Notes under the pieces: model-generated | What the model saw: the letters and a program-made list of their open reading frames with translations, nothing else | What the model was told of the DNA's origin: nothing | Databases searched by the model: none | Translations under genes and position numbers: made by a program | Shown here: one piece after another, positions 1 through 8,787 of the stretch | Numbering within the stretch: the first letter of the stretch is position 1 | How the letters are laid out: every line of letters begins with the position of its first letter | Source: Flavobacterium beibuense | GTDB lineage: Bacteria > Bacteroidota > Bacteroidia > Flavobacteriales > Flavobacteriaceae | DNA length: 64,000 nt | Assembly (NCBI RefSeq): GCF_004151245.1 | Contig: NZ_JUIW01000006.1 | Span: 124,001-188,000 of the forward strand | Direction of reading: 5' to 3'

Positions 1-174
1 TGGATCGAATTTGATGATTTCAATGTGGAGACCGATGATGCGGCAAATACCAGGATACGAAACCTGTATGAGGGTAAACTGAAGTTTCCGACAGTTGTCT
101 TTGCAGATGATTTCATAAAGAACCCGACCATACCGCAGCTTAACGAGTTCCTAAATAAACACGGTATCGATTAG
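1..174 (+). CDS. Glutaredoxin/thioredoxin-fold protein, C-terminal part
   Basis: Only the last 57 residues are in the window. They read in frame from base 1 to the TAG at 172-174. The tail contains LKFPTVVF, a cis-proline stretch, followed by a typical glutaredoxin C-terminal helix (IPQLNEFLNKHG). The CxxC active site would lie upstream and cannot be checked. The gene sits 55 bases before a thioredoxin-reductase-like flavoprotein on the same strand. Small glutaredoxin-family proteins are often neighbours of that flavoprotein class, so it may be the redox partner (inference). Confidence 0.75.
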   Translation, partial: WIEFDDFNVETDDAANTRIRNLYEGKLKFPTVVFADDFIKNPTIPQLNEFLNKHGID

Positions 175-229
175 CCTTACAAAAAGCGGTATATCAGACG
201 AAAAATATAACAACTAATAACTTTCCACT

Positions 230-1906
230 ATGACCGATCCAAGATTTCCTGTTCTGACCCAGAAGCAGATTGCTACCCTCAGGGGATTTGCAGACCTGAT
301 TACATTTGAAGAAGAGACCGCAGTTTTCCGTGTCGGGGACAGCGCGTATGATTTTTATGTTGTGTTGCAGGGCGCCATACACATTAAGGATCCCTTTAAT
401 GAAAATCAGGTGCTTGCCACCCACGGTATCAATGAGTTTACCGGTGACAACAGTATGCTGTCCGAGCGCAGCATCCCTTTTGATGCCTATGCCTCAAAGG
501 GGAGTACGGTCCTTCGTATTACCCCGACACGGCTTAAGGAGGTCATCGCAAAGCACAGTGATATCTGTGATGTGCTGCTGAGCGCCTTTATACAGCGCCA
601 GGAAACGATGCTGAGGGATTTTAACGGGGGGATTCAGGTCATCGGTTCAGAAAAATCCAGGGATACCTACGCCCTGCGTGATTTTATGGAAAAGAACCAT
701 ATCTGGCATACCTTCCACAATACCGATGCATCAGGGCATGCGCGCCAATTGCTGGAGAGTTTCAGTCTCAGCGATGATGATCTGCCCATTCTTATAAACA
801 TTACCGGTGAGATAGTAAAAAAGCCCACGATTGCCGAACTGGCCAGAGAGACCGGTGTACTATCCGATTTTGGCGACGAGATATATGATGTACTGGTGGT
901 GGGGGCGGGGCCCTCAGGCCTTGCTGCCAGTGTATATGCGGCATCGGAAGGCCTCAGTGTGGTAACAATAGACGGCAACGCACCGGGGGGACAGGCCGGT
1001 AAAAGTTCGAAAATCGAAAACTACCTGGGCTTTCCCACAGGAATATCGGGTAACGATCTTGCCAACAAAGCCTACATACAGGCGCAGAAGTTTGGCTGTA
1101 TCCTTTCGATTCCCCAGAAGGCCGAAAAGGTAGAGTATAACGGCGACCATTTCAGCGTATGTGTCTCCAATGGTAAAAACATTAATGCCAGGGCGGTCAT
1201 TGCGGCCACCGGTGCAGAGTACAGGCGTCTGCCGATAAACACCATTGACCACTTTGAAGGCAGCGGGGTTTTTTACTCGGCCACGGCCATGAATGCCTCC
1301 GCCTGCAAAAATGAGCTTGTCGGGGTTGTGGGTGGTGGCAATTCGGCGGGCCAGGCAGCGCTGTTTCTGGCAGATCATGCCCATGAGGTCCATATTATTA
1401 TCCGTGCGGAGGACCTGGGGGCTAAAATGAGCGACTACCTGGTCCAGCGTATTTATACAACGCCCAATATTATCGTTCACACCAAGAGCTCGGTCACTGC
1501 CCTTAACGGGATGCATCATCTGGAATCAGTGGTTTTGGATACGGCTGGGGAAAAGCAAAGGATAGGGATTTCCAATCTCTTCACATTCATAGGGGCAAAA
1601 CCCTGCACTGACTGGCTCAGTTCGCTGATTGCCATGGATGATAAAGGTTTCATTTATACCGGTCCGGACGTCACTGACAACTTACAGGGACAGTGCGCAC
1701 TTTACAGGCACAGGAAACCACAGTCCCTGGAGACCAGCATATCCGGTTTTTTCGCCGTAGGAGATGTCAGGAAGGGCTCTGTTAAAAGGGTCGCTTCCGC
1801 CGTTGGGGAGGGTTCCATGGCAATAAGCCAGATCCATCAGTACCTGGCCGAACTGAAAATAGCGAAACGACAGGCACCTTTCAGCACCAATATAACGGAA
1901 CTCTAA
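230..1906 (+). CDS. cNMP-binding / thioredoxin-reductase-like FAD flavoprotein
   Basis: A 558-residue cytosolic flavoprotein with three parts. Residues about 10-130 form a cyclic-nucleotide-binding (Crp-type) fold. Residues about 135-210 look like a degenerate thioredoxin/glutaredoxin segment. Residues about 218-550 form a thioredoxin-reductase fold, with the FAD motif GAGPSG at 225-230, GGQAG near 253, the NADPH motif GGGNSAG at 368-374, and GDVRKGSVKRVASAVGEG near the end. The usual redox CxxC before the NADPH motif is missing: the segment reads ATAMNASAC, with a single Cys at 359. It therefore probably does not reduce thioredoxin in the classical way. The partial glutaredoxin-like gene just upstream is a candidate partner. 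Confidence 0.88.
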   Translation: MTDPRFPVLTQKQIATLRGFADLITFEEETAVFRVGDSAYDFYVVLQGAIHIKDPFNENQVLATHGINEFTGDNSMLSERSIPFDAYASKGSTVLRITPTRLKEVIAKHSDICDVLLSAFIQRQETMLRDFNGGIQVIGSEKSRDTYALRDFMEKNHIWHTFHNTDASGHARQLLESFSLSDDDLPILINITGEIVKKPTIAELARETGVLSDFGDEIYDVLVVGAGPSGLAASVYAASEGLSVVTIDGNAPGGQAGKSSKIENYLGFPTGISGNDLANKAYIQAQKFGCILSIPQKAEKVEYNGDHFSVCVSNGKNINARAVIAATGAEYRRLPINTIDHFEGSGVFYSATAMNASACKNELVGVVGGGNSAGQAALFLADHAHEVHIIIRAEDLGAKMSDYLVQRIYTTPNIIVHTKSSVTALNGMHHLESVVLDTAGEKQRIGISNLFTFIGAKPCTDWLSSLIAMDDKGFIYTGPDVTDNLQGQCALYRHRKPQSLETSISGFFAVGDVRKGSVKRVASAVGEGSMAISQIHQYLAELKIAKRQAPFSTNITEL

Positions 1907-1938
1907 AATAGTAGTAACCCCTTAAAACTTTTCACATT

Positions 1939-2991
1939 ATGAAACATTCACGATTATCACTAACAGTATTATTTTTTATTTCAATCTTAATAAATTCAAC
2001 TAGTATGGCACAGACAATTCCCGGAGAAAAAGATCCGAACATCTCAAAAGAGACCCGTATATTCCTGACAGCGCTTAACAGCGGTGACGGGCCACCACTG
2101 GAATCCCTGCCCCCTAAGGAGGCACGACAGGTCCTTGTAAATGCACAGCAATCCGTATCCTATGATTATAGCGATATTGAAGAGTCCGAAAGGAAGATAA
2201 CTACGCATGACGGGCAGACCCTTACCATCCACATTGTAAAACCCAGGGGAGCCAAGGACGGACTTCCTGTATTTATGTTCTTCCATGGCGGGGGATGGGT
2301 ATTGGGTGATTACCCTACCCACAGACGCCTGGTGAGGGATCTGGTTGTCAGCAGTGGGGCGGTAGCGGTATTTCCCGACTACACGCCAACACCCGATGCA
2401 CAGTTCCCTGTTGCGATCAATCAAGGTTATGCCGCTACCAAATGGGTTTCCGAGCACGGCAGTGAAATTGGTGTGGACGGTTCCCGATTAGCAGTGGCCG
2501 GAAACAGTGTGGGCGGTAATATGTCGACGGTTGTTTCCCTAATGGCCAAAGAGAAGAACGGTCCCAAAATTGCCTTTCAGCTCCTGTTATGGCCGCTAGT
2601 TGATTCGGATACCAGCCGTCCCTCTTACAAAAAATACGGACAGGGCAGGTTTCTGACCACCCCGATCATGGAATGGATGTGGGACATGTATATCCCCAAC
2701 CCGGAAGAGCGAAAACAGAAGTATGTCTCACCGATCAATGCTTCCCTGGAGGAACTGAAGGGGTTGCCTCCCGCATTGATTCAGGTAGCCGAAAATGATA
2801 TTCTCTTTGATGAGGGTGTGGCTTACGGCCGCAAACTGGATGAGGCAGGGGTGCCGGTCACCGTTACGGTATACAACGGAATGATACACGATTACGGGAT
2901 GCTTAACCCGCTCTCTGATATTGCCGGTGTACAGGAAGCTCTGACCCAGGCTGGCGCCGTACTGCGTGAGGCACTCTTTGGCAAGAAGTAA
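1939..2991 (+). CDS. Secreted alpha/beta hydrolase, HSL/GDXG esterase family
   Basis: A 350-residue hydrolase with an N-terminal signal peptide (KHSRLSLTV, then a hydrophobic run, cleavage near SMA-QT), so it acts in the periplasm or outside the cell. The oxyanion motif HGGGW is at 116-120. The nucleophile motif is GNSVGG, with Ser190, in place of the usual GDSAGG. Asp287 (AENDILF) and His317 (MIHDYG) complete the triad in the expected order. The family hydrolyses short acyl esters; the substrate here is unknown. It follows the flavoprotein by 32 bases on the same strand and is followed by a strong hairpin. Confidence 0.85.
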   Translation: MKHSRLSLTVLFFISILINSTSMAQTIPGEKDPNISKETRIFLTALNSGDGPPLESLPPKEARQVLVNAQQSVSYDYSDIEESERKITTHDGQTLTIHIVKPRGAKDGLPVFMFFHGGGWVLGDYPTHRRLVRDLVVSSGAVAVFPDYTPTPDAQFPVAINQGYAATKWVSEHGSEIGVDGSRLAVAGNSVGGNMSTVVSLMAKEKNGPKIAFQLLLWPLVDSDTSRPSYKKYGQGRFLTTPIMEWMWDMYIPNPEERKQKYVSPINASLEELKGLPPALIQVAENDILFDEGVAYGRKLDEAGVPVTVTVYNGMIHDYGMLNPLSDIAGVQEALTQAGAVLREALFGKK

Positions 2992-3004
2992 TCCAATACT
3001 ATTA

Positions 3005-3038
3005 AAGGACAGTGCCGGTAAAAGCCGGCGCTGTCCTT
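3005..3038 (+). terminator. Strong inverted repeat after the esterase gene
   Basis: Arms AAGGACAGTGCCGG and CCGGCGCTGTCCTT pair over 14 bp with one G-T pair and a 6-base loop. The hairpin begins 14 bases after the esterase stop codon. There is no long T run after it, so termination is likely but not textbook. Confidence 0.6.
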
Positions 3039-3134
3039 ACAATACGATAAAACAGCAGCCTGATATACGCCCAGAGTGCTATACCGTCAAATTGGTACAA
3101 CCTCAGAGGGAAGGGCTCACCAACACTTTTGTCA

Positions 3135-3623
3135 ATGATGGAAAAAGAATATGAAATTCCTGCCGGGACCAGGATTGGCCATGTCCACCTTAAGGTCGCC
3201 GATATGAATCGTTCCTTAGATTTTTACTGCGGTCTGCTGGGATTCGGTATCACCCTGCGGTATGGCGATCAGGCTGCTTTTCTGGCAGCCGGGGGGTATC
3301 ACCACCATATCGGCCTGAATACCTGGTACAGTAAGGACAGCCCCCGTGCAGATCAGCACAGCGTGGGACTGTTCCATACCGCTATTGCCTATCCGCAGAA
3401 GAAGGACCTGGCAGCGGTATACAAAAGACTCAAGGAGGCGCAGTATCCCCTGACGGGGCTCTCCGACCACGGCGTATCCCTTGCCCTCTACCTTGATGAC
3501 CCGGACGGAAACGGGGTGGAGCTCTACTGGGACAGGCCAATGGAACAGTGGCCCAAAAAACCGGACGGTTCTCTGGAGATGTATTCACGCCCCTTACATA
3601 CAGGCGACCTCCTGGAGGATTAA
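3135..3623 (+). CDS. VOC-superfamily (glyoxalase / extradiol dioxygenase-like) protein
   Basis: About 162 residues. It shows paired beta-alpha-beta-beta-beta modules with the expected metal ligands: His in GHVHLKV at the start, His in GLFHTAIA mid-protein, and Glu in GNGVELYWDRP near the end. This is the pattern of catechol-2,3-dioxygenase-like and glyoxalase-like proteins, but the substrate cannot be read from sequence. Two adjacent ATGs (3135 and 3138) are possible starts; a TTG at 3129 would also be in frame. The position in a redox/electrophile stress cluster fits a detoxification role (inference). Confidence 0.8.
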   Translation: MMEKEYEIPAGTRIGHVHLKVADMNRSLDFYCGLLGFGITLRYGDQAAFLAAGGYHHHIGLNTWYSKDSPRADQHSVGLFHTAIAYPQKKDLAAVYKRLKEAQYPLTGLSDHGVSLALYLDDPDGNGVELYWDRPMEQWPKKPDGSLEMYSRPLHTGDLLED

Positions 3624-3674
3624 AAATAAAAACGGACGATACTTGTTTGAAAGTAGCGACAATACATATACAAT

Positions 3675-3992
3675 ATGAAACCAATATTTGAAGATATCCA
3701 ACTGGTAAAGAATGTGGATAGAAAACGCTTTGAGATAGCGATCGATGGCAGCTATGCCTTTATAAATTACGGTGAATTCGTGAACCAGATTGCTCTGGTA
3801 CACACCGAAACCGAACCGGAACTGGCAGGTAAGGGGGCAGCGACTGCCGTAATTGAGAAAACCCTTCACTATCTGGAGGAGCACAAGATAAAATTGTTAC
3901 CGTTTTGCCCTTTTGTATTTGCCTATATTAAGAGAAACCCAGAGTGGAAACGTATCGTAAGTAAAAAATTTAAGGGCTATGACCAATTTTAA
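3675..3992 (+). CDS. Short GNAT-type N-acetyltransferase (YjdJ-like)
   Basis: A 105-residue protein matching the minimal YjdJ-type GCN5 fold. It has a beta strand reading YAFINYGE, then IALVHTETEPELAGKGAATAVIE, which contains the acetyl-CoA loop, and a C-terminal LLPFCPFVFAYIKRNPEW motif typical of this subgroup. The substrate is unknown. The next gene starts inside its last codons (14-base overlap), so the two are probably translated together. Confidence 0.85.
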   Translation: MKPIFEDIQLVKNVDRKRFEIAIDGSYAFINYGEFVNQIALVHTETEPELAGKGAATAVIEKTLHYLEEHKIKLLPFCPFVFAYIKRNPEWKRIVSKKFKGYDQF

Positions 3993-4314
3993 AAGAAATC
4001 CTGAGGCGAGATCGTACGACAACCTGATTGAAGCTCTGAATGACCTGAAGCAATTGGGATATACAGAAGACTTAAGCCTGAAGGGAAACTGCATTGCGTG
4101 CAGTAATGGAATCTACAATATGCTCCCCGATGAATTTGAGATAGACGGCTATTTCAGGCTTGATGAGGAAGACTCCAGTGCAGAGAGTGCTTCTATAATA
4201 TATGCGATAAGCTCCAAAAAATATTCAGTGAGAGGGACACTGATCAATTCCTTCAGTATCTATTCGGACGATATTACCGATGCGATGATCAGCAAACTTA
4301 AATTCAACAGCTAA
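3979..4314 (+). CDS. Conserved small protein of the family often labelled phosphoribosylpyrophosphate synthetase-like
   Basis: A 111-residue protein with the pattern NLIEALNDLKQLGYTEDLSL, then two Cys (NCIACSNG), and an acidic C-terminal half (FRLDEEDSS, IIYAISS). I recognise this as a Bacteroidetes family that databases often call phosphoribosylpyrophosphate synthetase, but it has no PRPP-binding motif and the name is probably an annotation error. The function is unknown. It overlaps the GNAT gene by 14 bases, and its stop codon shares a base with the pirin start codon, so it is part of an operon. Confidence 0.75.
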   Translation: MTNFKRNPEARSYDNLIEALNDLKQLGYTEDLSLKGNCIACSNGIYNMLPDEFEIDGYFRLDEEDSSAESASIIYAISSKKYSVRGTLINSFSIYSDDITDAMISKLKFNS

Positions 4315-5198
4315 TGTCAAATACACAACTCATAATAGAGGAAAGAGCTGCCGATATCGGCAACTTTATGGTGGGGCGGCTGCTTCCGTTCCGTAAAAAG
4401 CGGATGGTAGGCCCTTTTATATTTATTGACCATATGGGACCTGTAGCGTTAGGCACGGATGAGAATATCGATATTGATATGCATCCGCATATCGGTCTTT
4501 CCACGCTAACTTTCTTATTTGAAGGAAACGTGTTTCACCTTGACAGCCTCGGTACGGCCAGGGAAGTAAAGCCTGGTGAGGTAAACTGGATGACAGCGGG
4601 CAGGGGTGTGGTACATACCGAGCGCACCCCCGATTACCTGAGAGGTAGGGAAAAAGGCCTTCACGGGCTGCAGATCTGGGTAGCCCTGCCCAAAGAGTGG
4701 GAGCAGTGCGATCCCTCCTTTGCCCATATTGGGGCGGATGAGATACCCGTTTGGGAGGAAGAAGGGATACATTTTAAGCTTATTGCGGGGGAAGTGGCCG
4801 GAAAGAGATCACCGGTTCCGGTCTACAGTCCGCTTTATTTTATGGAGATCAAATCGGGAGAGCGCAAAACGGTACGTCTGGGAGCGGACCTCTTTGGGGA
4901 AAGTGCATTGTACATCCTGGAAGGAACCGTAATCTCAGAAGGGCACAGCTACGGACCCAAACAGATTTTAGTTGCTAAAGACAGCAGTTTGTGCGACTTT
5001 GAGATCGAAGCGGGAACAACAGTATACATTTTTGGAGGAGCGCCCTTCCCGGAGGAACGCTTCATAGAATGGAATTTTGTGGCCACAAGCCGGGATCTTA
5101 TTGAACAGGCAAAAGAGAACTGGAGACAGGGCCGGTTTGCCGGAGTACCCAATGAGACAGCCAAAGTACCCTTACCGGAACCTAAACTTAAAAAATAA
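4314..5198 (+). CDS. Pirin-family cupin protein
   Basis: A 294-residue bicupin. The N-terminal cupin carries the pirin metal-site motifs FIDHMGP (about residue 40) and HPHIGLSTLTF (about residue 60), then VNWMTAGRGVVHTER with another His and a Glu. The C-terminal cupin domain ends in FGGAPFPEERFIEWNFVA. Bacterial pirins bind iron, and some act as quercetin dioxygenases or modulate pyruvate metabolism; the sequence does not decide between these. The start codon overlaps the upstream stop (TAATG). OsmC follows 14 bases downstream. Confidence 0.9.
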   Translation: MSNTQLIIEERAADIGNFMVGRLLPFRKKRMVGPFIFIDHMGPVALGTDENIDIDMHPHIGLSTLTFLFEGNVFHLDSLGTAREVKPGEVNWMTAGRGVVHTERTPDYLRGREKGLHGLQIWVALPKEWEQCDPSFAHIGADEIPVWEEEGIHFKLIAGEVAGKRSPVPVYSPLYFMEIKSGERKTVRLGADLFGESALYILEGTVISEGHSYGPKQILVAKDSSLCDFEIEAGTTVYIFGGAPFPEERFIEWNFVATSRDLIEQAKENWRQGRFAGVPNETAKVPLPEPKLKK

Positions 5199-5212
5199 CG
5201 AACTATCAGAAT

Positions 5213-5605
5213 ATGAAAACTACTGTTGCCAGAATAGGAAAGCAAAAATATAAAACCGAAATACAGGCGAAAAACCATATTATTAGCGCCGACGAGCCTC
5301 TTGAGGTGGGCGGAGAGGACCTGGGTTTTACCCCCACCGAATTACTGGAGGCTTCACTGGCAGCCTGTTCAGTGATGACCATTAGGATGTATGCTGACCG
5401 TAAGGGTTGGGATCTCAAGGGTGTCGAGATTAAGGTGGGCTTCAAAAGGAACCTCACCACGCATCAGGTGACCTTTATAAAGGAAGTACGCCTTGAGGGT
5501 AACCTTGACAGCGAACAGCGACAGAAACTACTGGATATAGGAGGGAAATGTCCTATTGAAAAGATCATTTCGGGGCCTGTTTCGGTAGTCTCCGAGCTCC
5601 TGTAG
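5213..5605 (+). CDS. OsmC/Ohr-family thiol peroxidase
   Basis: A 130-residue OsmC-fold protein. The two reactive cysteines are in place: one in SLAACSVMT on the central helix and one in GGKCPIEKIIS near the C-terminus. The family reduces organic hydroperoxides in the cytoplasm with dihydrolipoyl or similar thiols. It is the last clear member of the same-strand run that includes VOC, GNAT and pirin, consistent with an oxidative stress operon. Confidence 0.88.
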   Translation: MKTTVARIGKQKYKTEIQAKNHIISADEPLEVGGEDLGFTPTELLEASLAACSVMTIRMYADRKGWDLKGVEIKVGFKRNLTTHQVTFIKEVRLEGNLDSEQRQKLLDIGGKCPIEKIISGPVSVVSELL

Positions 5606-5646
5606 AGGGCAGTTCAGGTTTTGTACTATTTAATAAAGCAAAACAA

Positions 5647-6027
5647 ATGACAAAAGGAATGAATACGCTTATAAAGCTTGAGGAACTCGGACAGTTTTTG
5701 CTGTCCGTTGCCTTCTTTGCCTATCTAGACTACAGCTGGTGGGTCTTTCCTGCCTGTCTTCTCTTACCTGACCTTTCAATGATCGGTTACCTGGCGGGGA
5801 CAAAGGCAGGTGCCCGGCTTTATAATGTTTTCCACCACAAGCTGGTGGCCGTCCTGGTTCTGCTTTTAGGTTGCAGTTTTGGCCTTCAGTGGGTTATGCT
5901 GACAGGGGTAATCCTTTTCGGCCACTCGGCAATGGACCGGTTCTTTGGTTTCGGGCTGAAGTTTGATGATAGTTTCCGTACTACCCACCTGGGTCGGATC
6001 GGAAAGAAAGACGGTAGGAGGGGGTAA
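5647..6027 (+). CDS. DUF4260 membrane protein
   Basis: A 126-residue protein with three or four hydrophobic segments and the family features LPDLSMIGYLAGTKAGARLYN and GHSAMDRFFGFGLKF. I recognise it as DUF4260, a small inner-membrane protein of unknown function. An ATG at 5659 is an alternative start 12 bases in. It lies 41 bases after osmC on the same strand. Confidence 0.82.
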   Translation: MTKGMNTLIKLEELGQFLLSVAFFAYLDYSWWVFPACLLLPDLSMIGYLAGTKAGARLYNVFHHKLVAVLVLLLGCSFGLQWVMLTGVILFGHSAMDRFFGFGLKFDDSFRTTHLGRIGKKDGRRG

Positions 6028-6128
6028 AAAGATGACAGTACAAGAGGAAAGCGGAGTCTGCTATTGAGAAAGGTCCGCTGCTATCATGCATTCGGTGGAC
6101 TGCAATCTTATAGTAGCGCATGTAACAG

Positions 6129-6290
6129 TATGGGATATTTCTATGTAAAGGGCATAATACGTACCGATAAGCAGCGCCGAAACGGCACATGTCCGCTCTA
6201 TGTAAGAGTATCGGTAAAGGGGAAAATCATTAAAATACCTTTAGGTATCTGCGGCAGCGTAGCGAAGTGGGATCCGCTATCGGTGAAGAC
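6129..6290 (+). pseudogene. Tyrosine recombinase N-terminal (arm-binding) fragment
   Basis: The frame reads GYFYVKGIIRTDKQRRNGTC followed by PLYVRVSVKGKIIKIPLGI and KWDP. This matches the arm DNA-binding domain at the start of Bacteroidetes phage-type integrases: a short beta sheet ending in a G-I-x-V/S-x-x-W-D motif. After about residue 55 the match stops and the frame ends at 6354, so the catalytic domain is gone. It is a relic of an older integration. Between 6355 and 6564 I see no further coding signal. Confidence 0.6.
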
Positions 6291-6564
6291 AGGTTCAGGC
6301 CATCGCTGTAGCTGTACGACCAGGTATTGTACAGACCACAAATCAGTCATTTAGTCAAGTAAAAAAATATCAAATGAATACCAACAGGCTGCTTATAAGT
6401 GTGTAAAGCCATGGATATGATAGACATAAATCTACAACGGTTACTTTAATTGATAGTATATATACTACAGGTAGAAGACACCATTATGTAATTTAGAGTA
6501 GGAAGAAGAATTATCCGCAGCTCTAGCCATCCAAATCGAAAATACTAGTAAAAAAAATAAGCTT

Positions 6565-8064
6565 ATGACACCAAAAAATAGCAAGATTAGATTCATTCTT
6601 TTTGTACTTTTAACAATCTGCTCTTACGCACAAGAAGAACCTTTCATGGACTATGTACTCAGGTGGGATGGACAGTCATCAGTACTAAGAGTTGAACTCA
6701 CGTATTCTGCACATCAGAAAGATAGTACTGTCTTTATATTTGGAGACCCAAATTGGGGAGGGCAGGCCGATATATTTAAAGTCATCAGAAATATCACGTC
6801 CTCAGAGCCGGAAGTAGTCAGGGTAGATGAAGTGAACAGACAGATCTCCGTATACCACAACGGAGCCAATAAACACACAATTAGTTATGAAATAGACGGT
6901 TCCCTTCCACCTGATCTACCCACTCGGGCATCTCAAACCGAACTGTTCAGACCTGTCATCAGTGAAGGAGTATTAACCCTTGTAAACAAGCAGTTTGCCT
7001 TGACAGTAACCGATAAAAGCAATCCACGGGTATCTTTCAGATGGCACAGTTACCCAAAAAACTTCAGCTATTTTAATTCCATAGATCCATCTCAGAAAAG
7101 TCCTTCAGAAAAGCTTTCGGTTTATTATGAGGACCTTTCCAATGCAGTGTGCTTTGTTATGGGAAATAATATTAGTGTTATGGAATACAGCGTTTTGGGT
7201 GTCCCATACTTTAGTGTAACTACAAAAGAAGATAGGTATGGTAATGATTTGCAGGGAAGTCTCATACCCTTTTTTAAAAGCTATTTCCCAAGCATTCACA
7301 GGTTCTGGAACGATACCGATTTTCCGTTTTATTTTCTGTCCGTAACGGCACTGCAAAACAACCAAACAGAAATTGGGGCAGGCGGTTTCGGGATAAACAA
7401 CGGCTTTATAATGAAATTGGGAAGGAAATTTGGAACATGAGAAATTTACGTTACCGCACACGAAACTGCCCATACCTGGATAGGAATAAAAATCATGCTC
7501 GGTACAGACAGCTTTGACCACCAATGGTTTGGTGAAGGATTTAACGATTATACCGCACTCATTAATCTGGCAAATAGTAAACTTTATGATGAGGAAGAAT
7601 TTCTGAATTACCTTAATGAAGATAATTTCAAACAGCATTACCAGAGTGAGATAAAAGGCGTACATAATGATTCAATCGCTGCAAAATACTGGACCGATTA
7701 CGCTACTTATGGAAAACTTCCCTACAGACGAGGCTTGATTTACGCTTTTTACCTCGATAACCAAATCAGAGTAGTATCAAACGGAAAATTTACCCTCAGG
7801 AATATGTTACTGGACTTGTACGCGATAAGAAAAGAAAAAAATAATAATGAAATCCTATCCGTTGATGATTTTATTACCGTAGGAGCAGCCTATTTAGACA
7901 AACGAGAGCTTACTGATCAAATAGCACGTTATATGATAGAAGGACAGCCTATTGATTTTAAAACAGTAGAACTTATTCCCGAATTCAAAGTCGAAATCAA
8001 AAACAATATACCTAAGGTAAGCTTATCTGAGAATGCCAACCTTTTAGAAATATATAAGTGGTAA
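6565..8064 (+). pseudogene. Secreted gluzincin peptidase (M61/M1-like) gene with in-frame TGA
   Basis: One reading frame of 500 codons is broken by a single TGA at 7438-7440; reading continues in the same frame immediately after it. The first 291 codons begin with a signal peptide (IRFILFVLLTICSYA-QE) and a beta-rich domain. Right after the stop the frame reads EIYVTAHETAHTWIGI, containing the zinc motif HExxH, then WFGEGFNDY with the third ligand Glu. This order suits M61 or M1-type peptidases. As it stands, translation would end before the active site, so the gene is probably dead unless the stop is read through or is a sequencing error. The next ATG, at 7495, lies after HExxH and would not rescue activity. 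Confidence 0.75.
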
Positions 8065-8424
8065 CGATAACCCAGATAAAATGGCAAACTGTGAGAAATA
8101 TCTTCGTTTCATTTTTTTGACTAATGTATTATTTGGATTACTTCGTAAGATAAAAGAATACTACTTTATGCACAAACAAACGGAACGCCATCGGCTTTAA
8201 CCTTAGTAATGAATCCTGCTGGCTGAAACGCAGCTTGTTGACACTTTCAGTAGTAATACAGAGGTATCTAGGCGACTAAAGCCGTTTTTTGACAGTACGA
8301 AAGTATCAGAAAAGGCCGTATTTGTCGAAAAAGCATACCTTTTTTTTCGATATGGTGGTGTTTTTCTATCTGTCAGGGCCCGTAAATAGTGGGAATAGCG
8401 TATTTCACAAAAAAAAGATGTATT
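8065..8424. other. Long intergenic stretch, nothing recognised
   Basis: About 360 bases between the broken peptidase gene and the arsR promoter. No open frame with family resemblance and no convincing RNA or repeat was seen. It may hold decayed sequence like the neighbouring regions. Confidence 0.5.
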
Positions 8425-8432
8425 TATATTTG
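8425..8432 (+). promoter_or_regulatory. Bacteroidetes -7 element of the arsR promoter
   Basis: TATATTTG fits TAnnTTTG and lies 34 bases before the arsR start, just upstream of the palindrome at 8440-8455. No clear -33 TTG is visible. A second match (TAAATTTG, 8453-8460) is too close to the start codon. Confidence 0.45.
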
Positions 8433-8439
8433 TAGGTAA

Positions 8440-8455
8440 TTAGGTAATTTCCTAA
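8440..8455. promoter_or_regulatory. Predicted ArsR operator 1
   Basis: TTAGGTAATTTCCTAA is a 16-bp near-perfect palindrome with TTAGG/CCTAA arms. It lies just downstream of the -7 element and 10 bases before the arsR start codon. The same arms recur before the next gene (8788-8803), which points to autoregulation plus control of the downstream oxidoreductase. Confidence 0.6.
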
Positions 8456-8465
8456 ATTTGTACTC

Positions 8466-8771
8466 ATGGAATTATTAGAAATACTAAAGTCACTCTCCAA
8501 CGAGACACGTTTAAATATTCTTACTTGGTTAAAGGATCCCTTAGCCCACTTCCCTGAAGAGGAACTGAGTGACGAAACGCCCCAATTGGGTGTGTGCGTA
8601 TCCGATATTGCCAAAAAAGCTGGAATGTCGGTACCTACTGTATCCGACTATCTGAAAACCATGTCGGCAGCAAAGATCCTTCTTGCTACCCGGAAGGGCC
8701 AATGGACCTACTATAAAAGGAACGAGCAGTTACTTCAGGATCTGGCCAACCATATAAAATATAAACTTTAA
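8466..8771 (+). CDS. ArsR-family winged-helix repressor
   Basis: A 101-residue regulator. It begins LLEILKSLSNETRLNILTWL, the standard ArsR opening helices. A recognition helix follows (VSDIAKKAGMSVPTVSDYLKTM), then a wing (LLATRKGQWTYYKRN). The only cysteine is in GVCVSD, so a classical metal-binding Cys pair is absent, and the effector may be a redox signal or small molecule rather than arsenite. Matching 16-bp palindromes flank the gene, consistent with control of itself and of the oxidoreductase 53 bases downstream. Confidence 0.88.
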   Translation: MELLEILKSLSNETRLNILTWLKDPLAHFPEEELSDETPQLGVCVSDIAKKAGMSVPTVSDYLKTMSAAKILLATRKGQWTYYKRNEQLLQDLANHIKYKL

Positions 8772-8787
8772 ATTTTTTAAATAACAT

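Noticed and set aside
3979..4314. Phosphoribosylpyrophosphate synthetase
   Set aside because: Only 111 residues with no PRPP or ATP-binding motif; the name is probably an inherited annotation error.
7438..7440. TGA as a selenocysteine codon in the peptidase gene
   Set aside because: No selenocysteine is expected at this position in gluzincins, and I see no SECIS-like hairpin just downstream.
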